Shown one piece after another: positions 46,197 to 54,354 of a stretch of DNA of 64,000 bases. Location: the NCBI GenBank assembly GCA_902801565.1, contig CADCIX010000002.1:110476-174475 (forward strand). Reading direction: 5' to 3'. The DNA is from an uncultured Veillonellaceae bacterium. Lineage in GTDB: Bacteria; Bacillota; Negativicutes; Selenomonadales; Selenomonadaceae. A model generated the notes under the pieces. That model had not been told where the DNA came from, ran no database searches, and saw nothing but the letters and a program-made list of their open reading frames with translations. The stretch's first letter is position 1. Every line of letters starts with the position of its first letter. Both the position numbers and the translations under genes were made by a program.

Positions 46197-47420
46197 ATGA
46201 GGAATCGCTGGCTGATCGCTTTGTCTGCCGTTGGAATCCATATCTCCATTGGAAGTGTTTATGCCTGGAGCGTGCTCACGCGGCCGATCATGGAGGAAAT
46301 GGGGATTGCACTGAAGGATGCCACCTGGACCTTTTCGCTGGCCATACTGTTCCTGGGTCTGTCCGCAGGTTTCCTGGGGAGTTTCGTGGAGAAGATAGGC
46401 CCCAGGAAAAGCGGGCTGCTTTCGACCTGCCTGTTTGGCGCCGGGATGCTGGGCACGGCCCTGGCGGTGGAGCAGCGCAGCCTGCCTTTGCTCTATCTGG
46501 CCTATGGCGTCGTCGGCGGCATGGGACTTGGAATCGGCTACATTACGCCGGTGTCCACGCTGGTGAAATACTTCCCCGGCCACAGAGGGTTCGCAACCGG
46601 GCTGGCCATCATGGGATTTGGGTTTGCCGCGCTCATCGCCGGCCCCGTCATGCAGCATCTTGCCGCGAATTACGGCCTGGCCAATAACTTCATCATTCTC
46701 GGTGTGGTCTACATGATCATCATGGGGGCATCCTCCCTCTACCTGAAGCCCCCTGTTGATCAGGAGGCCAGGGGCAGGGTTACCTCCATCCAGAGGGGCA
46801 TGACTGCCAATGAAGCGGTCAGGACCTGGCAGTTCTGGACGCTCTGGTGGGTCTTCTTCGTGAACATCACCTGCGGCATCGGGCTCCTCGCCGTGGCTTC
46901 CCCCATGGCACAGGAAGTCGTGGGAATGGATGCCATGCAGGCTGCGTCCATGGTGGGCATCATCGGCCTTCTCAACGGCGCAGGGCGCATTCTGTGGTCC
47001 TCCATCTCTGACTATATTGGCAGGGGGATGACCTACGCGGCCTTTTTCCTGATTGAGATCGTGGCCTTCTACCATCTGGCAGGGACTCAGGATGTCATGG
47101 TGTTCCAGGCATTGGTGCTTTTGATCATCTCCTGCTATGGCGGAGGATTTTCCTGCATGCCCGCCTATCTTTCCGATCTCTTCGGGACGAAACAGCTCAG
47201 TGCCATTCACGGGCGCGTGCTCACCGCCTGGGGCCTTGCCGGCATCGCCGGTCCCATGATCATCGCTATCTTCAGGGAGAACACCAGCGGCTATGATGCC
47301 ACCTTGTATTTCTTTGCCGCATGTTTCATCGTCAATTTCATTGCAGCAATGCTCTTGAAATTCTACGGGAAGCGCCATCTCGAAAGGAGCGCGTCCCTGG
47401 CATTTGCAGGCAAAGGCTGA
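46197..47420 (+). CDS. OFA-family MFS transporter (oxalate/formate-antiporter type)
   Basis: A 407-residue MFS carrier with twelve hydrophobic segments and the OFA hallmark N-terminus (GIHISIGSVYAWSVLTRPI). Other typical segments are GVVGGMGLGIGYITPVSTLVKYFPGHRG, NGAGRILWSSISD and GGGFSCMPAYLSDLFG. OFA members carry small organic anions such as oxalate, formate or lactate. A probable ZTP riboswitch in the leader ties its expression to one-carbon starvation, so formate uptake is a reasonable guess. ATG 46197 has AGGGGAG 6 bases upstream; longer frames cross the terminator. Confidence 0.88.
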   Translation: MRNRWLIALSAVGIHISIGSVYAWSVLTRPIMEEMGIALKDATWTFSLAILFLGLSAGFLGSFVEKIGPRKSGLLSTCLFGAGMLGTALAVEQRSLPLLYLAYGVVGGMGLGIGYITPVSTLVKYFPGHRGFATGLAIMGFGFAALIAGPVMQHLAANYGLANNFIILGVVYMIIMGASSLYLKPPVDQEARGRVTSIQRGMTANEAVRTWQFWTLWWVFFVNITCGIGLLAVASPMAQEVVGMDAMQAASMVGIIGLLNGAGRILWSSISDYIGRGMTYAAFFLIEIVAFYHLAGTQDVMVFQALVLLIISCYGGGFSCMPAYLSDLFGTKQLSAIHGRVLTAWGLAGIAGPMIIAIFRENTSGYDATLYFFAACFIVNFIAAMLLKFYGKRHLERSASLAFAGKG

Positions 47421-47445
47421 GGAATGTATTTTATCTCTTTTCTTT

Positions 47446-47474
47446 TTGCCGAAAATCCTGTACACTCATATAAA
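47446..47474 (+). promoter_or_regulatory. Candidate promoter of prmA-rsmE-mtaB
   Basis: TTGCCG (47446-47451), 17 bases, TATAAA (47469-47474). Confidence 0.45.
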
Positions 47475-47531
47475 TGGGGGCAGAAGCCTCTTTGTGAATG
47501 AAATGCATGGAGCGGATGGGAGAGATGTTTT

Positions 47532-48473
47532 TTGAACTGGGCAGAGGTCAGTATTCGAACTTCCCATGAGGCAACCGAGCTTGTGGCGGAGATCTTTCAC
47601 GATTTGGGGGCTTCCGGCGTCGTCATTGAGGACCCGGAGCTTCTCAATAACTACATCGATTCGGGGCTTTGGGACTATACGGATATTCCGAGGGCGGACC
47701 AGACGGATGTGGTCACGGTGAAGGCATATCTTCCCGTGGATGACGAGCTGGATGAGAAGCTGCGTTCCTTTGAGGAGCGTGTGAAGGCCATGGCGGAGTC
47801 CGGCGTCGCCTGCGGCCCCTGTGCCATTTCCTGGAATGAGGTGCAGGACGAGGACTGGTCGGAGAGCTGGAAGCAGTATTTCCATACGGAGAAAATCGGC
47901 GGCCTCATCGTCATCAAGCCTTCCTGGGAGGACTATGAGGCGAGCCCCGATGATATCGTGGTGGAGCTTGATCCGGGGGCGGCCTTCGGCACGGGGCAGC
48001 ATCCCACGACGGCCCTGTGCATCCGTGAACTGGAGTCCCTGGTGAGAGGCGGCATGACGGTCTTTGATGTGGGGACAGGCTCCGGCGTGCTGGCCATCAC
48101 GGCGGCGAAGCTGGGGGCATCGAAGGTCACGGCCATGGACTTCGATCCCACGGCTGTCCGCATTGCCGGGGAAAATGTCCTCCAGAATCATGTGGAGGAT
48201 ATTGTCACCGTTGGGCAGAGCGATATCCTGAAATCCTTTGAAGGGAAGGCGGATATCGTGGTGGCGAATATCATCGCGGATATCATCCTGCGCCTCTTTG
48301 ATGAGCTGGAGGATCATCTGAACCCCGATGGGAGGCTGCTGGCAGGAGGAATCATTTCCGAGCGCGTTGCCGATGTGACGGCGGGGGCGCTGGCCCATGG
48401 CTTTGCCATTGAAAAAGTGGTGGAGGACAGTGGCTGGGCTGTGATGGTCATCACTTTGGGAGAGAAGGCATGA
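47532..48473 (+). CDS. prmA: Ribosomal protein L11 methyltransferase
   Basis: A 313-residue SAM-dependent methyltransferase that trimethylates ribosomal protein L11. The N-terminal WAEVSIRTSHEATELVAEIF region is typical. It has LDPGAAFGTGQHPTT and the SAM-binding VFDVGTGSGVLAITAAKLG, followed by the NIIADII motif. It starts with TTG 47532 (GGGAGAG 7 bases upstream); a nearby ATG is out of frame. Its end overlaps rsmE by four bases (ATGA). Confidence 0.95.
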   Translation: MNWAEVSIRTSHEATELVAEIFHDLGASGVVIEDPELLNNYIDSGLWDYTDIPRADQTDVVTVKAYLPVDDELDEKLRSFEERVKAMAESGVACGPCAISWNEVQDEDWSESWKQYFHTEKIGGLIVIKPSWEDYEASPDDIVVELDPGAAFGTGQHPTTALCIRELESLVRGGMTVFDVGTGSGVLAITAAKLGASKVTAMDFDPTAVRIAGENVLQNHVEDIVTVGQSDILKSFEGKADIVVANIIADIILRLFDELEDHLNPDGRLLAGGIISERVADVTAGALAHGFAIEKVVEDSGWAVMVITLGEKA

Positions 48474-49207
48474 GGCGGCTTTTTTACAAGGGAGAGCTGG
48501 CGGAAGAGATTGAGATCACGGGGACGGATGCCCATCATCTCATGCATGTCCTGCGTGCCAAAGCAGGGGATGAGATGGTGGTGGTGGACGACAGGAACCG
48601 GGCGGCCCGCATGGAGATGGCGGGCTTCACCGGGGATGCCGTGACCATGCGCCTGAAGGAACGGCTGGAGATGGACACCGAATCCCCGATGGACATCATT
48701 CTTGCCCAATGCCTGCTGAAGGCGGACAAGATGGACTTCGTGGTGCAGAAAGCCGTGGAACTTGGGGCAAGACGGCTCGTTCCCCTCATGTCACGGAATT
48801 GCGTGGTGCGCTACGATGCGAAAAAGAGGGAGGAACGCCGGAACCGCTGGCAGAAGATTGCCGATGAGGCAGCGAAGCAATGCGGCCGCACGGCCCTTCT
48901 CGAAGTGGCTCCCGTGGTGGAGCTTTCCTCATTTCTGGAATCCGTTCGGGAAGAGGAGGATGGATTATTCCTCTTCTGTTATGAAAATGAGACAAAGCAA
49001 TCTGTCAGGGAATGCCTCAAAAGGGCGGACACTGACCGCTGCCTGGTGCTCATAGGCCCCGAGGGGGGATTTGCGCCGGAGGAGGCAGAGACCACAGAGC
49101 GGTGCGGAGGCATCAGCGTGACGCTTGGGCCGCGCATCTTGCGGGCAGAGACGGCGGCAGTGGCGGCACTGACGATTGTGCAGTATGAAAAGGGAGATTT
49201 GGGATAA
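48470..49207 (+). CDS. rsmE: 16S rRNA m3U1498 methyltransferase
   Basis: A 245-residue SPOUT-class RNA methyltransferase. An N-terminal PUA-like part (HHLMHVLRAKAGDEMVVVD) precedes the knotted SAM site with LIGPEGGFAPEEAE and LGPRILRAETAAVAAL. It lies in the prmA-rsmE-mtaB arrangement common in Firmicutes. Overlaps both neighbours (ATGA and TAATG). Confidence 0.95.
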   Translation: MRRLFYKGELAEEIEITGTDAHHLMHVLRAKAGDEMVVVDDRNRAARMEMAGFTGDAVTMRLKERLEMDTESPMDIILAQCLLKADKMDFVVQKAVELGARRLVPLMSRNCVVRYDAKKREERRNRWQKIADEAAKQCGRTALLEVAPVVELSSFLESVREEEDGLFLFCYENETKQSVRECLKRADTDRCLVLIGPEGGFAPEEAETTERCGGISVTLGPRILRAETAAVAALTIVQYEKGDLG

Positions 49208-50520
49208 TGCCAACCGTTGCATTAGCGACCTTGGGGTGCAAGGTCAACCAGTTCGAGACGGAAACCGTGGAAGGGCTCTTCCGGCAGAGGGGGTATGAGG
49301 TTGTCCCCTTTTCGGAGGCGGCGGATGTCTATGTCATCAACACATGCTCTGTCACGAGCCTGGGGGACAGCAAGTCCCGCCAGCTGATCCGCAGGGCGAG
49401 GCGGCAGAATGATGCCGCCATTATTGCTGTGACGGGATGCTATGCCCAGGTGTCGCCGGAGGAAATCAAGGCACTGGATGGAGTTCGCGTGGTGCTCGGG
49501 ACGAAGGATCGGGCAAAGATTGTTGATTATGTGGAGCAGGCGGCACGGGAAGACGGATTGCTGGACGGTGTCGCCGACGTGATGGAGCAGGGGGAGTTTG
49601 AGGACATCCCCCTTTTTGGTATGCCCACCCGTACCCGGGCCTTCCTGAAAATCGAGGATGGCTGCCAGAATTTTTGCTCCTACTGCATCATTCCCTATGC
49701 CCGCGGTCCGGTGAAGTCCCGGCAGCTTTCTCATATCCGGCGCGAGGCGGAAAAGCTGGCCGGAGCGGGGTTCAAGGAAATCGTCCTGACGGGGATCCAT
49801 CTGGGCGCCTATGGGAAGGACCTGCCCGGAAATGTGACCTTGGCGGATGCCTGCCGCGAGGTGCTGGCGGTATCAGGGCTCAAGCGTCTGCGTCTTGGTT
49901 CCCTGGAATCCATCGAGCTGTCGCCGGAACTCTTTGCCCTGATGCGGGAAGAGAAGGAGCGTTTCTGCGCCCATCTGCACTTGCCCATGCAGGCCGGATC
50001 GGATGCCATCCTGAAGGCGATGAACCGCCATTATGACACGGCGGAATTCGGGAGGCTCATCCAGCGGGTGGAGCAGGAAATCCCGGGAATTGCCATTTCC
50101 ACGGATGTGATCGTGGGCTTTCCGGGGGAGACGGAGGAGCTCTTTCAGGAGAGCCTGGACTTCGCCGAGCGGATGAACTTCTCCCGCATGCATGTATTTC
50201 CCTATTCCCGCCGAAAGGGAACTCCGGCGGCTTCCATGCCGGGACAGGTGCCGGAACCTGTGAAGAAGGAGCGGGTGCATCGTATGCAGGCCTTGGCAAA
50301 GCGGAAGGCAGAGGAATTCCATCAGGGATTCCTGGGCAGAAAGATGCGGGTGCTTTTCGAGACGAGCCATGAGGGCATCGCCGATGGCCTGACGGACAAT
50401 TACATTCGTGTGTATGCGGATGCCGATGGGGCAAAATTGGGCGAGATTTCCATGGTTTCTTTGGAAAAGCTGTACAAGGATGGCGTTTGGGGAAGGATTT
50501 TTCCATCCGAGGGCGAATAG
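49207..50520 (+). CDS. mtaB: tRNA t6A37 methylthiotransferase
   Basis: A 437-residue radical-SAM methylthiotransferase that converts t6A37 to ms2t6A37 in tRNAs. The N-terminal UPF0004 domain has the cluster cysteines in TLGCKVNQ, INTCSV and VTGCYAQ. The radical SAM CxxxCxxC motif reads CQNFCSYCIIPYARG (about residue 152). A C-terminal TRAM-like domain follows. Final gene of the prmA operon; a hairpin element comes 25 bases after the stop. Confidence 0.94.
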   Translation: MPTVALATLGCKVNQFETETVEGLFRQRGYEVVPFSEAADVYVINTCSVTSLGDSKSRQLIRRARRQNDAAIIAVTGCYAQVSPEEIKALDGVRVVLGTKDRAKIVDYVEQAAREDGLLDGVADVMEQGEFEDIPLFGMPTRTRAFLKIEDGCQNFCSYCIIPYARGPVKSRQLSHIRREAEKLAGAGFKEIVLTGIHLGAYGKDLPGNVTLADACREVLAVSGLKRLRLGSLESIELSPELFALMREEKERFCAHLHLPMQAGSDAILKAMNRHYDTAEFGRLIQRVEQEIPGIAISTDVIVGFPGETEELFQESLDFAERMNFSRMHVFPYSRRKGTPAASMPGQVPEPVKKERVHRMQALAKRKAEEFHQGFLGRKMRVLFETSHEGIADGLTDNYIRVYADADGAKLGEISMVSLEKLYKDGVWGRIFPSEGE

Positions 50521-50545
50521 ATACATAGAGAAGAAAAACAGCTTA

Positions 50546-50704
50546 GTGTAACAAGTTTTTAATAACTTGCTGTATCATGCAGGGCAGATTTTCAGCTGCA
50601 AGGCGGAGGAGTGCAGGCGTAGCAGAGCTACGTCAAGCAAACGACAACGCAGCAGATGGAAATCTGAACAAGTGAGGCAGTAAGGTATTTAAAATCTGTT
50701 ACAC
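50546..50704 (+). repeat. 159-bp hairpin element, copy B
   Basis: GTGTAACA (50546-50553) pairs with TGTTACAC (50697-50704). TTTTTAATAACTTGCTG pairs imperfectly with CAGTAAGGTATTTAAAA, and AGATTTTCAGCTGC with GCAGATGGAAATCT. The core GTAGCAGAGCTACGTCAAG (50619-50637) and flanking GCAAGG and ACAACGCAG blocks match copy A at 21563-21721, while the arms differ in sequence. It lies directly downstream of mtaB, as copy A lies after metF. Confidence 0.8.
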
Positions 50705-50737
50705 GGGCTGTTGATATGAGGGATGGGAGTGGCAGAT

Positions 50738-51085
50738 ATGGCGGATTGTATTTTTTGCAAGATTGCGAAGAAGGAGATTCCTTCCACAGTTGTGTATGAG
50801 GATGAACAGGTGATTGCCTTTAAGGATCTGGAGCCGCAGGCTCCCGTGCATGTCCTTGTGATACCGAAGAAGCATGTGGAGAGCGTATTGGCGCTGCAGG
50901 CGGAGGACAAGGAGCTCATGGGGCATATCCTCTGTGAGGTCATGCCAAAGCTTGCGAAGGACCTGGGCGTGGATGCCAAGGGGTTCCGCGTTGTTGTCAA
51001 TACGGGCGAGGACGGTAACCAGACCGTGAAGCACCTGCATTTCCACCTTCTGGGCGGACGTTCCATGCAGTGGCCTCCGGGCTGA
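50738..51085 (+). CDS. HIT-family (HINT-like) nucleotide-binding protein
   Basis: A 115-residue histidine-triad protein: N-terminal CIFCKI (zinc site), LVIPKKHVES, and the catalytic HLHFHLLGG motif near residue 98. HINT proteins hydrolyse AMP-lysine-type phosphoramidates; the physiological substrate is uncertain. GGGAG lies 8 bases before ATG 50738; an earlier in-frame ATG at 50723 has no good site. Confidence 0.93.
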   Translation: MADCIFCKIAKKEIPSTVVYEDEQVIAFKDLEPQAPVHVLVIPKKHVESVLALQAEDKELMGHILCEVMPKLAKDLGVDAKGFRVVVNTGEDGNQTVKHLHFHLLGGRSMQWPPG

Positions 51086-51110
51086 CTTGGAGGGAACAGG
51101 AGGAATCTTT

Positions 51111-51293
51111 ATGGCATCGGTTCTTTGGGAACTGGAAGGGGAGCTGCTGCATATTGCGATGAAGTGCGACAAGCTTCGGAAAAAAGACGGGCTTTCCCCG
51201 GAGGAGAAGGCAGATCTGGAGGATATGGAAAAGCGCAAGGCCATATTGGAGCGGAAACTCCGGGAGCATCGCGTGAGCCTGCAGGATGTCTGA
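51111..51293 (+). CDS. Small coiled-coil hypothetical protein
   Basis: A 60-residue Lys/Glu/Leu-rich protein that is predicted to be mostly helical (LEDMEKRKAILERKLREHR). Family not recognised. A strong AGGAGG precedes ATG 51111 and it lies 25 bases after the HIT gene in the same direction. Confidence 0.65.
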   Translation: MASVLWELEGELLHIAMKCDKLRKKDGLSPEEKADLEDMEKRKAILERKLREHRVSLQDV

Positions 51294-51333
51294 AGGAAGG
51301 ACGGATTTTTTCATAAAAATAGCATTTCTTTGC

Positions 51334-51359
51334 AGGGTTTTTCGAGGATATGTCGAAAA
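51334..51359 (+). promoter_or_regulatory. SigmaH-like promoter before the chemotaxis gene
   Basis: AGGGTTT (51334-51340) and GTCGAAAA (51352-51359) follow the same GCAGG...TGTCGAA pattern as the site at 24023-24049. No convincing sigmaA site is seen here. Confidence 0.35.
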
Positions 51360-51407
51360 GGGACTATGTTAAAGGCTACTGAAAAAAAACCGAAAGGGGT
51401 AATTTAT

Positions 51408-52256
51408 ATGGCGTTTCCAGACAGCATAAAAACCAATGAGGATATCCTGGATGCATTCAAGGTAGTCATCCCTTATATCAACAAGGTAGTCCGTGAGGAT
51501 GTGGTGATTGGGCTCAGCAACATGACAGAGTACATTGATTATGTCCGTGGACAGAAATTGGACATCAAGCTCGCTGCGGGAAAGCCGATCCGGGACATTC
51601 CGACCATCCAGGAGTGCATCAAATATGACCGCATCACCTATGATGACCAGGATGCCAGTGTTTACGGTGTTCCCATCAAGACGATCTTCTGCCCGATTTA
51701 TGGCCTTAACGGCGAGATTATCGGCACCTTGAGCACAGGTGTCGATATGGAGAGCAACCAGGCGCTTGTGCGTTCCATCGAGGATATCACGGCAGCCACG
51801 AACACGGTGTATGAGGCCGTAGAGCATGTGGCCCAGGGAGCCGGTGAGCTCGCCAAGGTCGGCCAGAAATCCGTGGAGCAGGCAAAGTTCCTGCAGGACA
51901 AGAACGTGGATACCCTCAAGGTCATTGACTTCATCACGAACATTGCAGGACAGACGAACCTGTTGGGCCTCAATGCCGCCATCGAGGCAGCGCGTGCCGG
52001 CGAGCAGGGGAGAGGGTTTGCTGTCGTCGCGGAGGAAGTCCGCAAGCTTGCGGAGCAGTCCAGGGAAGCAACGGAGCGCATTCAGTCCACCCTGGCGGAG
52101 ATGAATACGGCTGTCACGGAGATCTCGAAGTCCATCGAGTCCACGGGGGCGATCAGTGAGGAGCAGGCGGCATCCACGGAGGAGATCACGGCACATCTTT
52201 CCCGCGTTGCAAAGGCTGCGGAGAGGCTTAACCAGTTCATTGAGCAGTTTAAGTAA
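51408..52256 (+). CDS. Soluble methyl-accepting chemotaxis protein with sensor domain
   Basis: 282 residues, with no membrane segment. Residues 1 to about 115 form a PAS/Cache-like cytoplasmic sensor ([20 protein letters not shown] is its last strand pair). The rest is a short signalling coiled coil with the CheA/CheW-binding tip [20 protein letters not shown] and [11 protein letters not shown] cytoplasmic receptor for an internal cue. ATG 51408 has AAAGGGG 8 bases upstream. A related gene lacking the sensor follows directly. Confidence 0.9.
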   Translation: MAFPDSIKTNEDILDAFKVVIPYINKVVREDVVIGLSNMTEYIDYVRGQKLDIKLAAGKPIRDIPTIQECIKYDRITYDDQDASVYGVPIKTIFCPIYGLNGEIIGTLSTGVDMESNQALVRSIEDITAATNTVYEAVEHVAQGAGELAKVGQKSVEQAKFLQDKNVDTLKVIDFITNIAGQTNLLGLNAAIEAARAGEQGRGFAVVAEEVRKLAEQSREATERIQSTLAEMNTAVTEISKSIESTGAISEEQAASTEEITAHLSRVAKAAERLNQFIEQFK

Positions 52257-52318
52257 TGTTCCTTATGCAGTTTTGATGTGAGTGTATGAAACTGCAGGAA
52301 AAAGGGAGGAAATATGTT

Positions 52319-52858
52319 ATGGCAGCCCAGGAAGATATGAAACAGGCACAGGATATCCATTCAAAACTTTCGTCATCCATCGATGATATCGTACTCTCGA
52401 CCCAGACGGTTTTTCAGGCAGTGGAGCAGGTGGCAGAGAGTGCCAGTTCCTTGGCGAAGCTTGGACAGGAATCCGTGGCACAGGCAAAGCTCCTTCAGGA
52501 GAAAAATGCCGATACCATAAAGGTCATTGAATTCATAACGAATATCGCAGGACAGACGAACCTGCTGGGTCTCAATGCCGCTATCGAGGCTGCTCGTGCC
52601 GGCGAACAGGGGCGCGGTTTTGCTGTTGTCGCGGAGGAGGTCCGCAAGCTTGCGGAGCAGTCCAGGGAGGCAACGGAAAAGATTCAGGCCACGCTGAATG
52701 AGATGAACCAGGCGGTGGATGATATATCGAAATCCATTGAGAATACAGGATCCATCAGCCAGCAGCAGGCTGCATCCACGCAGGAGATCACCGCGAATCT
52801 TTCCCGTGTCACAAAAGCTGCGGAGGAGCTGAAACAGTATATCCAGAGCTTGAAGTGA
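52319..52858 (+). CDS. Sensorless methyl-accepting chemotaxis signalling protein
   Basis: 179 residues comprising only the signalling coiled coil. Its hairpin tip is nearly identical to that of the upstream receptor ([20 protein letters not shown]), and the nucleotide sequences are also very similar. It has no ligand domain and no membrane segment. It probably arose by tandem duplication and loss of the sensor, and may mix into receptor arrays or tune kinase activity. GGGAGG precedes ATG 52319 by 10 bases; ATG 52286 is less likely. Confidence 0.85.
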   Translation: MAAQEDMKQAQDIHSKLSSSIDDIVLSTQTVFQAVEQVAESASSLAKLGQESVAQAKLLQEKNADTIKVIEFITNIAGQTNLLGLNAAIEAARAGEQGRGFAVVAEEVRKLAEQSREATEKIQATLNEMNQAVDDISKSIENTGSISQQQAASTQEITANLSRVTKAAEELKQYIQSLK

Positions 52859-52878
52859 GCGAGCCGGTATATTTGCCG

Positions 52879-52907
52879 TTGGCAAAATTTGAACTATGTG
52901 TTATGAT
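52879..52907 (+). promoter_or_regulatory. Promoter of the alpha/beta hydrolase operon
   Basis: TTGGCA (52879-52884), 17 bases, TATGAT (52902-52907) with an extended TGT. Confidence 0.55.
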
Positions 52908-52938
52908 GGAGTCACTTTTGTTATCGGGTGAGTTCATT

Positions 52939-53910
52939 ATGAAAAAAATTATCGTATCCTGCCTGGTGACGGCTGTCCTGGTGACGGCGTTCTGGTGTAC
53001 CATGGCAGGATATTTTATTGGGAATTATATTGTGCAGTTCGGGCTGGAGCGCGGAGGGGAGGCGGACAATCCCAAGGCGCCGCCGAGGGCCTATGCCCTG
53101 CTCATGCCGCCGGAAAGCCGCCAGTTCACGAAGCCGGATGAGGAGCATGAGGTCTGGAAGATACGCTCTGATGACGGCCTCCTGCTGCAGGCAACCCATT
53201 TCTATCCGGAGGAGGACAGCAACCGCTGGGTCATTGTGGCCCATGGCTATGGCTGCACCCAGCAGAATTCATGGTACATTGCCTCCACCTATCTCTCCAT
53301 GGGCTATCATGTGCTTACACCGGATCTTCGGGCATCGGGGGACAGCGAGGGAAAGTTCCTGACCATGGGATATATGGAGAGCAAGGATATAGAGCATTGG
53401 GCGGCCGAGATTGTCAGGCACTATCCTGAGGCGAAGATTGCCCTTCACGGGGTTTCCATGGGGGCTGCTGCAGTGATGCTGGCCGCGGCCTCCGGGAACC
53501 TGCCGGAAAATGTCGTTGCCTGCATTGAGGACAGCGGCTTTACCAGTGCCTATCATTTGCTGGCTCTGCGCTTGGAGGACTCCTTTGGGTTGCCCGCCTT
53601 TCCTGCCATGAATCTCCTGGATTGGAGATGTGAGCATCTGGCAGGTTTTTCTTTGAGGCATGCTGCTCCCATTAAGGTCATGGATCGTGTGAGGATGCCG
53701 ATCCTGTTCATTCATGGGGAGAAGGATACCCTGGTGCCTCCCTACATGGCGGATTTGCTCTATGAGGCGTGCTGGTCGCCGAAAAAGGAGATTTTCCTTG
53801 CGCCGGATTCCATTCACGGAGCCGCCAGTCAGACAGCACATGATGCCTATTATAAAAAAGTGGTGGAATTTCTGGAACCGTGCATGAGAGATGAGGGGAT
53901 GATGCAGTGA
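52939..53910 (+). CDS. Membrane-anchored alpha/beta hydrolase
   Basis: A 323-residue serine hydrolase with an N-terminal membrane anchor or signal (IIVSCLVTAVLVTAFW) and an extracytoplasmic hydrolase domain. It shows oxyanion-region VAHGYGCTQ, nucleophile Ser in GVSMGAA, Asp in FIHGEKDTLVP and His in PDSIHGAA. It resembles the YqkD/BAAT-type hydrolases of Firmicutes; the substrate is unknown. ATG 52939 follows GGGTGAG by 6 bases. The dtd start overlaps its stop (GTGA). Confidence 0.85.
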   Translation: MKKIIVSCLVTAVLVTAFWCTMAGYFIGNYIVQFGLERGGEADNPKAPPRAYALLMPPESRQFTKPDEEHEVWKIRSDDGLLLQATHFYPEEDSNRWVIVAHGYGCTQQNSWYIASTYLSMGYHVLTPDLRASGDSEGKFLTMGYMESKDIEHWAAEIVRHYPEAKIALHGVSMGAAAVMLAAASGNLPENVVACIEDSGFTSAYHLLALRLEDSFGLPAFPAMNLLDWRCEHLAGFSLRHAAPIKVMDRVRMPILFIHGEKDTLVPPYMADLLYEACWSPKKEIFLAPDSIHGAASQTAHDAYYKKVVEFLEPCMRDEGMMQ

Positions 53911-54350
53911 GGGCTGTGACGACACGGGTCAGTGAGGCTTCCGTTGCTATCGGCGGAGAGACCGCAGGACAAATCGGCAGGGGATATCTGGTGCTTCTGG
54001 GCGTTGGACCCGAGGACACGGAGAAGGAAGCGGTCCATTTAGCAGAGAAGGTCTGCAATCTCCGTGTGTTTGAGGACGAGAATGGAAAGATGAACCTCAG
54101 CCTCGCCCAGGTGGAAGGGGAGATCCTCGTGGTTTCCCAATTTACACTTTATGCCGACCTGAAGAGCCGGAGGCCCGGCTTTTCCCATGCGGCGAAGCCG
54201 GAACAGGCCATTCCTCTTTATGAGAGATTCATGGAGGAATGCAGGGCACGGGGCTTCCACGTGGAGCACGGGGAATTCGGGGCAGACATGCAGGTGGCAT
54301 CGGTCAATGACGGGCCGGTGACCTTGATTTTTGACACGGATGAGGTGTGA
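53907..54350 (+). CDS. dtd: D-aminoacyl-tRNA deacylase
   Basis: A 147-residue enzyme that hydrolyses D-aminoacyl-tRNA and Gly-tRNA-Ala. The conserved SQFTLYADLKSRRPGF (about residues 77-92) and C-terminal NDGPVTL motifs form the active site. Starts at GTG 53907, overlapping the hydrolase gene, with GAGGGG 8 bases upstream. Confidence 0.95.
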   Translation: MRAVTTRVSEASVAIGGETAGQIGRGYLVLLGVGPEDTEKEAVHLAEKVCNLRVFEDENGKMNLSLAQVEGEILVVSQFTLYADLKSRRPGFSHAAKPEQAIPLYERFMEECRARGFHVEHGEFGADMQVASVNDGPVTLIFDTDEV

Positions 54351-54354
54351 GAAG

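Noticed and set aside
45942..47465. 507-codon - strand open frame opposite the OFA transporter
   Set aside because: The translation is His/Gly/Asp-rich and unstructured, while the + strand encodes a twelve-helix carrier with a promoter and leader.
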